Origin: an uncultured Corynebacterium sp.
GTDB taxonomy: Bacteria > Actinomycetota > Actinomycetes > Mycobacteriales > Mycobacteriaceae
Assembly: GCF_946221105.1 (NCBI RefSeq)
Contig: NZ_CAMICL010000075.1
Location: 1 to 6,729, forward strand
Direction: 5' to 3'
DNA: 6,729 bases
In this document: piece after piece, positions 1-5,431 of the stretch
How the letters are laid out: each line of letters opens with the position of its first letter
How positions within the stretch are numbered: position 1 is the stretch's first letter
The notes under the pieces: generated by a model
Databases searched by the model: none
The model's input: only the letters and a program-made list of their open reading frames with translations
What the model was told of the DNA's origin: nothing
Position numbers and translations under genes: made by a program

Positions 1-827
1 AGCTCGCTGGCCACGTCGTCCAGCGCCGCCAAAAACTCGGCGGCGTCGTGGAACCTGTCGTGCGGGTTGCGGGCGGTGGCGGTGGCCACCAGCTCGTCGA
101 AAAGCTTGGGCACACCGGCGATCAGCGACGACGGCGCGGGCACATCGGAGCGCAACCGGGCGTAGGCGTGGGCCAAGGGGGTGTCCCCGCTAAACGGCGT
201 GCGGCCGGTGAGCAGCTCGAAGAGGACGATGCCGGCGGAGTAGACGTCGGACGCCGCGGTCAGGGCTCCGCCGTCGACTTGCTCGGGCGAGAGGTAGGCG
301 ACGGTGCCGACGATCTGGTCGGTGGATTGGGTGGTTTCGGCGGCGGCGCGCACGAGGCCGAAATCGGAGAGTTTGACGCGGCTGGAGGTGTCGATGAGCA
401 CGTTGTCGGGTTTGATGTCGCGGTGCACCATGCCCTTCGCGTGCGCGACCGAAAGCCCGGTGAGCATGCCGCGCATCACGGCCGCGGCGGCGTGCGGGGG
501 CATGGGGCCGCGCTCGGCGAGCAGTTCGCGCAAGGTGCCGCCGGTGATCAGCTCCATGATCAAAAACACCTCGCCGCCGGATGCGGAGAAGTCGTACACG
601 TTGACCAGGTTCGGGTGGCTGAGCTGCGCCATTGCGCGGGCTTCGCGGCGGAATCGCTCGCGGAACACTTCGTCGTGCACGTACTGCTCGTGCATGACTT
701 TCGCCGCGACTTCGCGTCCGAGTCGTGCGTCGACGCAGCGGTAGACGGTGGCCATGCCGCCGCGTGCGATTGGGCGGTCGACAACGTATCGCCCGTCCAG
801 TGTCGTGCCTGCGCGCAAGGTTGCCAT
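1..827 (-). CDS. pknL: Serine/threonine protein kinase PknL, N-terminal part (C-terminus beyond window edge)
   Basis: The first 275 codons of a Hanks-type Ser/Thr kinase, read leftward from an ATG at 827 and open to the window edge. Visible kinase elements, in order: glycine-rich loop ARGGMATVY (residues 21-29), catalytic lysine K43 in VAAKVM, probable helix-C glutamate E62, catalytic loop HRDIKPDN (135-142, D137), DFG (155-157), an activation segment with threonines at 165, 166, 169 and 175, and SPE (180-182) in place of APE. The kinase domain ends near residue 270. From family knowledge, the missing part should hold a juxtamembrane linker, one TM helix and, in corynebacterial PknL, extracellular PASTA repeats; the last two cannot be seen here. 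The pknL assignment rests on the divergent Rv2175c-type gene and adjacent mptA, the same order as in M. tuberculosis. No Shine-Dalgarno precedes the ATG, and a TACTCT -10 lies 7 nt upstream, so the mRNA is probably leaderless. Confidence 0.93.
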   Translation of the reverse strand, partial: MATLRAGTTLDGRYVVDRPIARGGMATVYRCVDARLGREVAAKVMHEQYVHDEVFRERFRREARAMAQLSHPNLVNVYDFSASGGEVFLIMELITGGTLRELLAERGPMPPHAAAAVMRGMLTGLSVAHAKGMVHRDIKPDNVLIDTSSRVKLSDFGLVRAAAETTQSTDQIVGTVAYLSPEQVDGGALTAASDVYSAGIVLFELLTGRTPFSGDTPLAHAYARLRSDVPAPSSLIAGVPKLFDELVATATARNPHDRFHDAAEFLAALDDVASE

Positions 828-834
828 GTGCACC

Positions 835-840
835 AGAGTA
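835..840 (-). promoter_or_regulatory. Probable -10 element of a leaderless pknL promoter
   Basis: On the minus strand TACTCT (840 to 835) fits the TANNNT core of actinobacterial sigma-A promoters. It is followed by 7 nt (GGTGCAC) and then the pknL ATG at 827, which places the transcription start at or next to the start codon. No convincing -35 and no ribosome binding site are visible. Inference from spacing only. Confidence 0.5.
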
Positions 841-844
841 GAAT
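839..844 (+). promoter_or_regulatory. Probable -10 element of the Rv2175c-type gene promoter
   Basis: TAGAAT on the plus strand is a close TANNNT match located 8 nt before the GTG start at 853, which again suggests a leaderless or nearly leaderless transcript. It shares bases 839-840 with the opposing pknL -10, so polymerase cannot occupy both. There is no recognisable -35 at normal spacing and no strong Shine-Dalgarno before the GTG. Confidence 0.5.
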
Positions 845-852
845 CGCGGACC

Positions 853-1215
853 GTGAGCGCACAAACGAATCTTGAGCAATTGCTTATCGACGAAACCCTG
901 CTGCCGTTCCCGGATGTCGCCGAGAAGCTGGGCGTGCCGGTGACCAAGGTGCACGACTACATCGGCGCGAAGAAGCTGGTGCACTACGTCAAGGACGGCA
1001 AGAAGGTCGTTCCGGCGAGCCTGCTCGGCGAGGACGGCCTGAGCAAGTTCGTCTCCGGGGCGATCACCGTGCTTTCCGACGGCGGCTACGACGCCGACGA
1101 GATCCTGGCGTTCCTGTTTACGCCGGATGAGTCTCTGCCGGGGCGTCCTGTGGACGCGTTGCACGGCCAGAAGGCGCGCGAAGTGATCCGTCGCGCGCAG
1201 GCGATGGCGTTTTAG
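853..1215 (+). CDS. Rv2175c-type winged-helix DNA-binding protein, probable PknL substrate
   Basis: A 120-aa protein starting at GTG (MSAQTNLEQLL). Residues about 18-57 form a helix-turn-helix/winged region (PFPDVAEKLGVPVTKVHDYI, then a KDGKKVVP wing-like turn). The conserved C-terminal part (about 86-120) includes LFTPDESLPGRPVDALHG and a basic helix KAREVIRRAQ. Size and arrangement match mycobacterial Rv2175c, reported as a DNA-binding protein whose N-terminal threonine is phosphorylated by PknL. Here T5 is the only threonine in the short N-terminal tail and is the obvious candidate site (inference). The gene is divergent from pknL, and its 3' end overlaps the convergent mptA by 98 bp. A longer reading from 748 would run antisense through the pknL start and is not preferred. 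DNA targets are unknown; the shared promoter region with pknL is a reasonable guess. Confidence 0.88.
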   Translation: MSAQTNLEQLLIDETLLPFPDVAEKLGVPVTKVHDYIGAKKLVHYVKDGKKVVPASLLGEDGLSKFVSGAITVLSDGGYDADEILAFLFTPDESLPGRPVDALHGQKAREVIRRAQAMAF

Positions 1216-2623
1216 CCGGGTCTCTAAACAGCCACTCCACCGCCACGACGGCGGCGATCGCCGCAAGCGCGAGGAACCACGCGTCGTAGAGGCGGTGGTT
1301 GCCGCTGCCCTTGAACGCCAGGGCGACAACTATGGACGCGCCGACGGTCACCCGCACCACCCATGCCGGCGGTTTGAACGTGCCCGCCAGCGAGATGACG
1401 GAGGCGTAGTACCAGGGCAGCGTCACCGCGTTGGCGGCGAACGCCACGGTGTAGGCGGCGGTGGTGCCGGCGACGGCGCGGCGCTCGTAGGCTTCGCCGC
1501 GGCGGGGGTGGAAGATCCACCACACCACCGCAAGGCCGACCAGCATGAGCACGGAGAAGACGGTGCGGGTCCAGCTAAGGGCGGTGTTGTAGCGGAACGT
1601 GTCGTCGAAAAGCTGGAGCACCGGCGTGATCAGTTCGGCGGCGAGGGTGGGGCCGGCGAGCGGGTTGATAACCTTCGAATTGCCCGTGATCTCTTCGAGC
1701 CACCCCCAGGTGGTGCCGGAGACCCACGTGACCAGCTGAATCACTGCGACATTGACGGCGAGCGCCCACGCGCCGCAGGCCACGAGCATGCCTGCGGCGC
1801 CGAGGGTGGTGGTGCTGCGGCGCTTGACCATCAGCCACACCACAAACGGCAGCGCCACCGCGGCGGTGGCTTTCAGCGAGACCGCCAGCGCGATCAGCGC
1901 GATGCCCGGGGTGCACCAGCGGCTGCGCAGGCACCACAGAAGACCCACGCTGACCAGGCCGACCATGACGGCCTCGTTGTGCATGCCGCCGATGAGGTGC
2001 AGCAGCATCACCGGATTGGCCGCACCCAGCCACAAAGCCAGCGCGGGGTCGCCGCCGATCTGCTTCGCTATCCGCGGCAGTGCCCACACGATCAGCGCGA
2101 ACCCGGCCAGCGAAATCAGCCGGTAGACCACCAGGCCCAAGGTGACGTTCTCGCCGACCAGCCACGTCACCGCCTTGCCCACGCCGAGGTGCAAAGGACC
2201 ATACGGCGTGGTGGTGTTGCGCCAGTCGTGGGAGACCTCCCACAGGTACGGCCCTGGGTTGACGGCGGCGCCTTCGGAGTACGGGTCGAAGCCGTCGCGA
2301 AGCATCGCCCCCTGCATGAGGTAGGAGTACACGTCGCGCGACAGGATCGGCGCGGACAGCGCGAGAACGCCCGCCCACCAGCACACGCTGCGGCGCACCT
2401 GCGCCAGGCCGGGACGGGTCTTCCACAGCAGCACCCACGCCGTCACCAGGCCGAAAATGCCGGCGGTGAGCAGCACGTCCATCAGCGCGCGGCCGTGCCC
2501 GTAGGACAGGTGCTCCAGGCCCACCGCGCGCAGCAGTCCACCGCGGTAACGGGTCGCGCCGGCGCCGAACGAGCCCACGGCGATCAGCGCGCAGGCGGCA
2601 ACGCCCAAATGTTGCGGGCGCAT
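1118..2623 (-). CDS. mptA: Alpha-(1->6)-mannopyranosyltransferase MptA (GT-C family, polytopic membrane protein)
   Basis: A 501-aa membrane protein with about 11-13 hydrophobic helices spread from residue 4 to 465 and a polar, disordered C-terminal tail (about 467-501). The GT-C signature region after the early TM helices reads SRDVYSY (residues 95-101). Further polar family-type motifs lie between helices: TTTPYGPL (137-144) and GGMHNE (212-217). From family knowledge, MptA uses polyprenyl-phosphate mannose to elongate the alpha-1,6-mannan backbone of lipomannan on the outer face of the membrane. The paralogue MptB is an alternative, but the position between the Rv2175c-type gene and idsA is that of mptA (Rv2174). 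The ATG at 2623 overlaps the idsA TGA by one base (TGATG), implying translational coupling. A GTG three bases earlier (2626) is also possible, but the GGCGGA element at 2633-2628 is better spaced for the ATG. The 3' end overlaps the convergent HTH gene. Confidence 0.9.
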   Translation of the reverse strand: MRPQHLGVAACALIAVGSFGAGATRYRGGLLRAVGLEHLSYGHGRALMDVLLTAGIFGLVTAWVLLWKTRPGLAQVRRSVCWWAGVLALSAPILSRDVYSYLMQGAMLRDGFDPYSEGAAVNPGPYLWEVSHDWRNTTTPYGPLHLGVGKAVTWLVGENVTLGLVVYRLISLAGFALIVWALPRIAKQIGGDPALALWLGAANPVMLLHLIGGMHNEAVMVGLVSVGLLWCLRSRWCTPGIALIALAVSLKATAAVALPFVVWLMVKRRSTTTLGAAGMLVACGAWALAVNVAVIQLVTWVSGTTWGWLEEITGNSKVINPLAGPTLAAELITPVLQLFDDTFRYNTALSWTRTVFSVLMLVGLAVVWWIFHPRRGEAYERRAVAGTTAAYTVAFAANAVTLPWYYASVISLAGTFKPPAWVVRVTVGASIVVALAFKGSGNHRLYDAWFLALAAIAAVVAVEWLFRDPAKTPSPARDGSLRAPSGRATRPQDAPAETHPA

Positions 2624-3705
2624 CACATCCGCCGGTCGGTGGCCTTGTGCGCGAGCACGGTGAGCGCTTCCACGGCGGCGTCGTCGATGCCAGCGCCGTC
2701 CAAGAAGCCCAGGCCGGAGTCGGTGAGCTCCTCGATGCGCGCCTCCACCGCGTCTTCCGCGCCGCTGGAGCGGATGAGCTGTGCTAATCGACGCAGCTCC
2801 GCCTCGTCCTCCGTCTTCCCAATCCCGTCACGCAGCTCTTGCGCGGCGGCCGGGTCCGCCTGGTCCAGCAGCTCGAGGGCGGTGGCGAACAGTTCGGTGC
2901 GCTTGCCTTCGCGGATGTCGTCGCCGGCCGGCTTGCCGGTCACGGCCGGGTCGCCGAACACGCCGAGCAGGTCGTCGCGCAGCTGGAACGCGATGCCGAT
3001 GTCGCGGCCGTAACCACGGAAGGCGTCGATAAGCGACTCGCCCGCACTCGCAAGCGCCGCGCCCAGGTGGAGGGGGCGCTCGATGGTGTACGCCGCCGTT
3101 TTGAACCGGTTGACGCGGTTGGCCATCTCCACCGACTCGCTGCCCAGGGTCTCCAGCATGATGTCCAGCAGCTGGCCGCCGATGACCTCGGTGCGCATGC
3201 CCACCCACGGTTCCGCGGCGCGCGCCAGTGCCTCCTGGGAGACGCCGGAGTAGCGCCACATGTCCTCGGCCCAGGCAAGCGCGAGGTCGCCGAGCAGAAT
3301 CGCGGCGTTGGTGCCGTACTCCTCCGCGGAGCCGAGCAGGCCCTCGCTGCGGTGCTCCGCCTCGAGCGCGCGGTGCACCGTGGGGTTGCCGCGCCGGGTG
3401 TCGGAGGCGTCGATGATGTCGTCGTGCACCAGCGCGCACGCCTGGATCAGCTCCAGCGAACTCACCGCGCGGAGCACGGCCTCGGGGTCCTCGGTGCCGT
3501 CAAGACCGCCCGCGCCGACGAAGCCGGCCCATCCGTAGGTGGGGCGCACGCGCTTGCCGCCGCCGAGGACGAAGCGCCGCAGGTGGCTCACCGCCTGGGC
3601 GACAGGCTCGCCAATGGCCTCGACAGCAGCTGCGCGCTCGTTGAAAAACGCCTCAAGATGCTGCTCCACCTGTGCCGGTACGTTCTTGAGCCCAAGATCT
3701 GTCAC
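2623..3705 (-). CDS. idsA: Polyprenyl/geranylgeranyl diphosphate synthase IdsA
   Basis: A trans-isoprenyl diphosphate synthase of 360 aa. Numbering from the GTG at 3705: LGGGKRVRP (47-55) is the allylic substrate-binding motif, HDDIIDASDTRRG (94-106) the first aspartate-rich motif, and QLRDDLLGVFGD (241-252) the second; aspartates D95, D96, D99 and D244, D245 would chelate Mg. It condenses isopentenyl diphosphate with allylic diphosphates. The C. glutamicum homologue at this locus is described as the main geranylgeranyl diphosphate synthase (IdsA), and M. tuberculosis has idsA2 here. Product chain length cannot be read from sequence alone. Start choice: GAGGAG at 3718-3713 is 7 nt from the GTG at 3705 but only 1 nt from the GTG at 3711, so 3705 is favoured. 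It lies 44 bp downstream of the GNAT gene and is coupled to mptA. Confidence 0.92.
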   Translation of the reverse strand: MTDLGLKNVPAQVEQHLEAFFNERAAAVEAIGEPVAQAVSHLRRFVLGGGKRVRPTYGWAGFVGAGGLDGTEDPEAVLRAVSSLELIQACALVHDDIIDASDTRRGNPTVHRALEAEHRSEGLLGSAEEYGTNAAILLGDLALAWAEDMWRYSGVSQEALARAAEPWVGMRTEVIGGQLLDIMLETLGSESVEMANRVNRFKTAAYTIERPLHLGAALASAGESLIDAFRGYGRDIGIAFQLRDDLLGVFGDPAVTGKPAGDDIREGKRTELFATALELLDQADPAAAQELRDGIGKTEDEAELRRLAQLIRSSGAEDAVEARIEELTDSGLGFLDGAGIDDAAVEALTVLAHKATDRRM

Positions 3706-3746
3706 GCCCACGCTCCTCGTGCCTGAAATTCATGCTTTCCCTGCAA

Positions 3747-3752
3747 ACCCTA
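3747..3752 (-). promoter_or_regulatory. Possible internal -10 for idsA-mptA
   Basis: TAGGGT (3752 to 3747, minus strand) preceded directly by TGGG resembles the corynebacterial extended -10 (TGnG followed by TANNNT). It overlaps the GNAT stop codon and would give a leader of roughly 35 nt before the idsA GTG. No clear -35 is present. It may allow idsA-mptA transcription independent of the acetyltransferase gene. Weak, inferred from motif only. Confidence 0.25.
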
Positions 3753-4313
3753 CCCAGTGCGGTTTTGCAGTTCGAGGGCGAGGATGGCGAAGGGGCGTTT
3801 ATCCCCCTCGTAGTAAAAATTGCGCGCCACGTCCGTGAATCCGAATTTGCGGTAGAGCCCGAACGCGTTGTTTGCCTCGCCCGCCACCTCCGGTGTTGAC
3901 AGCAGCGCCCAGCGCGTCGGGGCTTCCCGCAGCAGTTCCGTGAGCAGGCGGGAGCCCAGGCCCTTGCCCTGCAGGGCGGGGGAGACGTGCACCTCCGCGA
4001 CCTCGAAGTAGCTGCGCAGCATGTCGCGGTCCTGGTCCGTGATGCCGCCGTTTGCGTCCATCGCGCGCACGAGCTGGCGGTCCCACCAGCGCTCGCGGGT
4101 GCCGATAAAGCCGTAGGCGATGCCCACCACTTGGCCGCCTTGGATCGCCGCGATCGCGGTGAAACCGGGGGAACGCACCTCGCCTTTCCACACTTGGATG
4201 CGTTGGCGTCGCATGGTCCTCGGGTACCCCATGGCCTCTATATAGATGTCTACGAGCGTTGGGGTGAGCATGAGGAACTCGGCTGCCGTGAGACGCTGGA
4301 TGGTTGCAGTCAC
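3750..4313 (-). CDS. GNAT-family N-acetyltransferase (Rv2170-like by position)
   Basis: A 187-aa single-domain acetyltransferase. The acetyl-CoA pyrophosphate-binding motif A is clear: strand AEVHV (106-110) followed by SPALQGKGLGSRLL (111-124), containing the Q-x-x-G-x-G pattern (Q115, G118, G120). Motif B is NNAFGLYRKFGF (148-159), a typical GNAT end-of-domain segment. Substrate (protein or small molecule) cannot be told from sequence. Position next to idsA/mptA parallels M. tuberculosis Rv2170. The chosen GTG (4313) is abutted by GAGGG with no spacer, so either it is read from a leaderless or short-leader mRNA or the real start is internal (M15 is the next methionine). It probably leads the operon GNAT-idsA-mptA and is divergent from the SAV_6107-type gene, sharing a 151-bp regulatory gap. 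Confidence 0.85.
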   Translation of the reverse strand: MTATIQRLTAAEFLMLTPTLVDIYIEAMGYPRTMRRQRIQVWKGEVRSPGFTAIAAIQGGQVVGIAYGFIGTRERWWDRQLVRAMDANGGITDQDRDMLRSYFEVAEVHVSPALQGKGLGSRLLTELLREAPTRWALLSTPEVAGEANNAFGLYRKFGFTDVARNFYYEGDKRPFAILALELQNRTG

Positions 4314-4367
4314 CCCTCTATGGAATCACTTGCGGGTGCTCGGCGTGGCAAGAACCCAAACATTGAA

Positions 4368-4383
4368 TCGAACACACGTTCGT
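4368..4383. promoter_or_regulatory. LexA/SOS-box-like operator 1
   Basis: TCGAACACACGTTCGT differs at one position from the mycobacterial SOS box pattern TCGAAC-N4-GTTYGA and matches 12 of 14 specified positions of the corynebacterial TCGAACA-NN-TGTTCGA pattern (patterns from memory). It lies between the divergent GNAT and SAV_6107-type genes. A further inverted pair, CCCAAAC (4355-4361) and GTTTGGG (4382-4388), surrounds it. Confidence 0.55.
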
Positions 4384-4399
4384 TTGGGGGCCGGTGGTG

Positions 4400-4415
4400 T
4401 CGAACGGGTGTTTTA
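4400..4415. promoter_or_regulatory. LexA/SOS-box-like operator 2, abutting a -10
   Basis: TCGAACGGGTGTTTTA differs at one position from TCGAAC-N4-GTTYGA. It begins 32 bp (about three helical turns) after operator 1, and its last two bases are the TA of the probable -10 TAGGGT. A repressor bound here would cover the spacer and -10. The right half is degenerate (GTTTTA), so it is the weaker of the two by the corynebacterial pattern. Confidence 0.4.
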
Positions 4416-4419
4416 GGGT
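4409..4419 (+). promoter_or_regulatory. Probable extended -10 promoter of the SAV_6107-type gene
   Basis: TGTTTTAGGGT has a TG extension (4409-4410) three bases before TAGGGT (4414-4419), a TANNNT hexamer. The predicted start is near 4426, giving a leader of about 40 nt with AGGAGG at 4454-4459. No good -35 is seen, which is common for extended -10 promoters. Confidence 0.45.
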
Positions 4420-4464
4420 GAGCCCATCACTTGAACAAAAGCAATGTTTACGCAGGAGGAAGCG

Positions 4465-4902
4465 ATGATGGGAAGCGTAGTTTCGGCAACAACCGGTGCG
4501 GTCTACGGGCGGGGCGCGCGTATCAGCAAGGCGGACCAGTTCCTGGCCGCGGCCGAGGAGCTGATTGGGCTGGCGCACGATGATTTTGAGGCTGGCAGGC
4601 ACGACGTGGCGATGGAAAACGCCTATCGCGCGGCACTTCGGGTTGCCGGTGCGCGCAACGCGAGCTCGCCGATCGTGCGCAAGCGCAAGCGTCTACCCAC
4701 AAGCGCGTGGGACAAGCTTGCGCTCACGGGTAGCGACGGCGCGCACTGGGCCGCCGTGTTCAAGCGCTATTCGACGCAACGTGGCAGGGTGGCGTCCGGC
4801 ATTGAAACCGATCCGGGTGCGGCCGTGGTGCACCGCCTTCTCTCAGACGCGGAAGAGTTTTACCTGTCCACCAGGGCGGGGGAGGCGCCGATGGCCGCCT
4901 AG
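4465..4902 (+). CDS. SAV_6107-type HEPN-like small protein, function unknown
   Basis: A 145-aa protein of mostly helical, charged character. An N-terminal segment (about 20-63: ISKADQFLAAAEELIGLA, then a DVAMENAYRAALRVAGA helix) is followed by a basic linker VRKRKRLP (71-78), a central AWDKLALTGSDGAHWAAVFKRY (81-102) and a C-terminal helix HRLLSDAEEFYLS (123-135). The fold-like pattern and position beside DUF3040 and mraZ fit the actinobacterial SAV_6107 HEPN family; that name is recalled, not searched, and no ribonuclease site is claimed. AGGAGG at 4454-4459 places the start at ATG 4465 (5 nt spacing) or 4468 (8 nt). The upstream ATG at 4444 has no ribosome binding site. Two SOS-box-like sites upstream suggest DNA-damage control. 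Confidence 0.75.
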   Translation: MMGSVVSATTGAVYGRGARISKADQFLAAAEELIGLAHDDFEAGRHDVAMENAYRAALRVAGARNASSPIVRKRKRLPTSAWDKLALTGSDGAHWAAVFKRYSTQRGRVASGIETDPGAAVVHRLLSDAEEFYLSTRAGEAPMAA

Positions 4903-4931
4903 CGGGACGAAGGTGGGGCACGGGAACAATC

Positions 4932-4941
4932 TGCGTACCAT
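4932..4941 (+). promoter_or_regulatory. Probable extended -10 promoter of the DUF3040 gene
   Basis: TGCGTACCAT followed by GG resembles the corynebacterial extended -10 (TGnG, TANNNT, then GG). The predicted start is near 4948, giving a leader of about 45 nt with GGAGAG at 4981-4986. The 90-bp gap after the preceding stop contains no terminator, so read-through from the SAV_6107-type gene is also likely. Confidence 0.4.
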
Positions 4942-4992
4942 GGCCGTTATACGGATAACGTCAGTCCGCCATCGGTATCTGGAGAGTGAGCA

Positions 4993-5385
4993 GTGTCTCT
5001 ATCTGAGCAGGAAATGCGGGCGTTGCGCGAAATTGAGCAGTCTCTCTTCGCGGACGACCCGAAGTTCGGCAGCAGTGTCGTGACTGAATCTGGCTTCGGT
5101 TCCGCACCCAAGACCGGTCAATTGACCATGCGCAGCGTCGCGCTGATCGTCCTGGGGCTCGTGCTGCTGCTCGGTGGCGTGGCGCTGGCGAGCCTGAGCA
5201 TCTGGACGATTGCGCTGAGCATCATCGGCTTTGCCGTCATGCTCTTCGGCGGCATCATGGCTCTGCGTACCCCGTCGCACCAGTCGTCCCCGTCTGCGCG
5301 CACGTCCCGGCAGGCGAAGCCGCGCACCCAGCGCAGCGCAAGCATGGAGGAAAGCTTCCGCCGGCGTTTTGAGGACCGCCAGTAG
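4993..5385 (+). CDS. DUF3040 family small membrane protein (Rv2169c-like)
   Basis: A 130-aa protein with the family's N-terminal cytosolic signature, LSEQEMRALREIEQSLFADD (residues 3-22), followed by PKFG. Two adjacent TM helices follow (about 48-68 and 71-91) separated by a very short turn, then a basic polar tail ending in SFRRRFEDRQ. Both ends are therefore predicted cytosolic. No enzymatic motif is present and the biochemical role is unknown; location just upstream of mraZ is conserved in Corynebacteriales (Rv2169c in M. tuberculosis). The tail has many Ser/Thr residues (positions 95-117) that could be kinase targets, which is inference. Start is GTG at 4993 with GGAGAG 6 nt upstream. A strong terminator follows immediately. 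Confidence 0.87.
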   Translation: MSLSEQEMRALREIEQSLFADDPKFGSSVVTESGFGSAPKTGQLTMRSVALIVLGLVLLLGGVALASLSIWTIALSIIGFAVMLFGGIMALRTPSHQSSPSARTSRQAKPRTQRSASMEESFRRRFEDRQ

Positions 5386-5395
5386 CGCCTAGCCC

Positions 5396-5431
5396 AAGCG
5401 CCTTCCCGTCAGAGCGGGAAGGCGCTTTTTT
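5396..5431 (+). terminator. Strong intrinsic terminator after the DUF3040 gene
   Basis: AAGCGCCTTCCCG (5396-5408) and CGGGAAGGCGCTT (5415-5427) form a perfect 13-bp stem with a 6-nt loop (TCAGAG), followed by a T run reaching 5431 (six T, the first two in the stem). It lies 10 bp after the DUF3040 stop codon and insulates mraZ from upstream transcription. Confidence 0.93.

Noticed and set aside
48..875. Long open frame on the plus strand antisense to pknL
   Set aside because: Its product is Gly/His/Val/Arg-rich with no motif, and the opposite strand encodes an intact kinase domain with all catalytic motifs. It is a high-GC shadow.
190..1329. Long minus-strand open frame spanning pknL, the HTH gene and the end of mptA
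   Set aside because: Composition is extreme in Arg/His/Pro, it lies in another frame of pknL and mptA, and it crosses three recognisable genes.
1295..3013. 572-codon plus-strand open frame antisense to mptA and idsA
   Set aside because: Low-complexity His/Arg/Gln/Gly-rich product with no family resemblance; both genes on the minus strand are complete and well recognised.
3709..3711. GTG at 3711 as the idsA start
   Set aside because: Only 1 nt separates it from the GAGGAG sequence, whereas the in-frame GTG at 3705 has ideal 7-nt spacing.
2839..3726. Plus-strand open frame antisense to idsA
   Set aside because: Shadow of idsA codon bias; no plausible ribosome binding site or motif.
4444..4464. 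ATG at 4444 as the start of the SAV_6107-type gene
   Set aside because: The AGGAGG at 4454-4459 would lie inside the coding sequence, and nothing similar precedes 4444; ATG 4465/4468 is correctly spaced.
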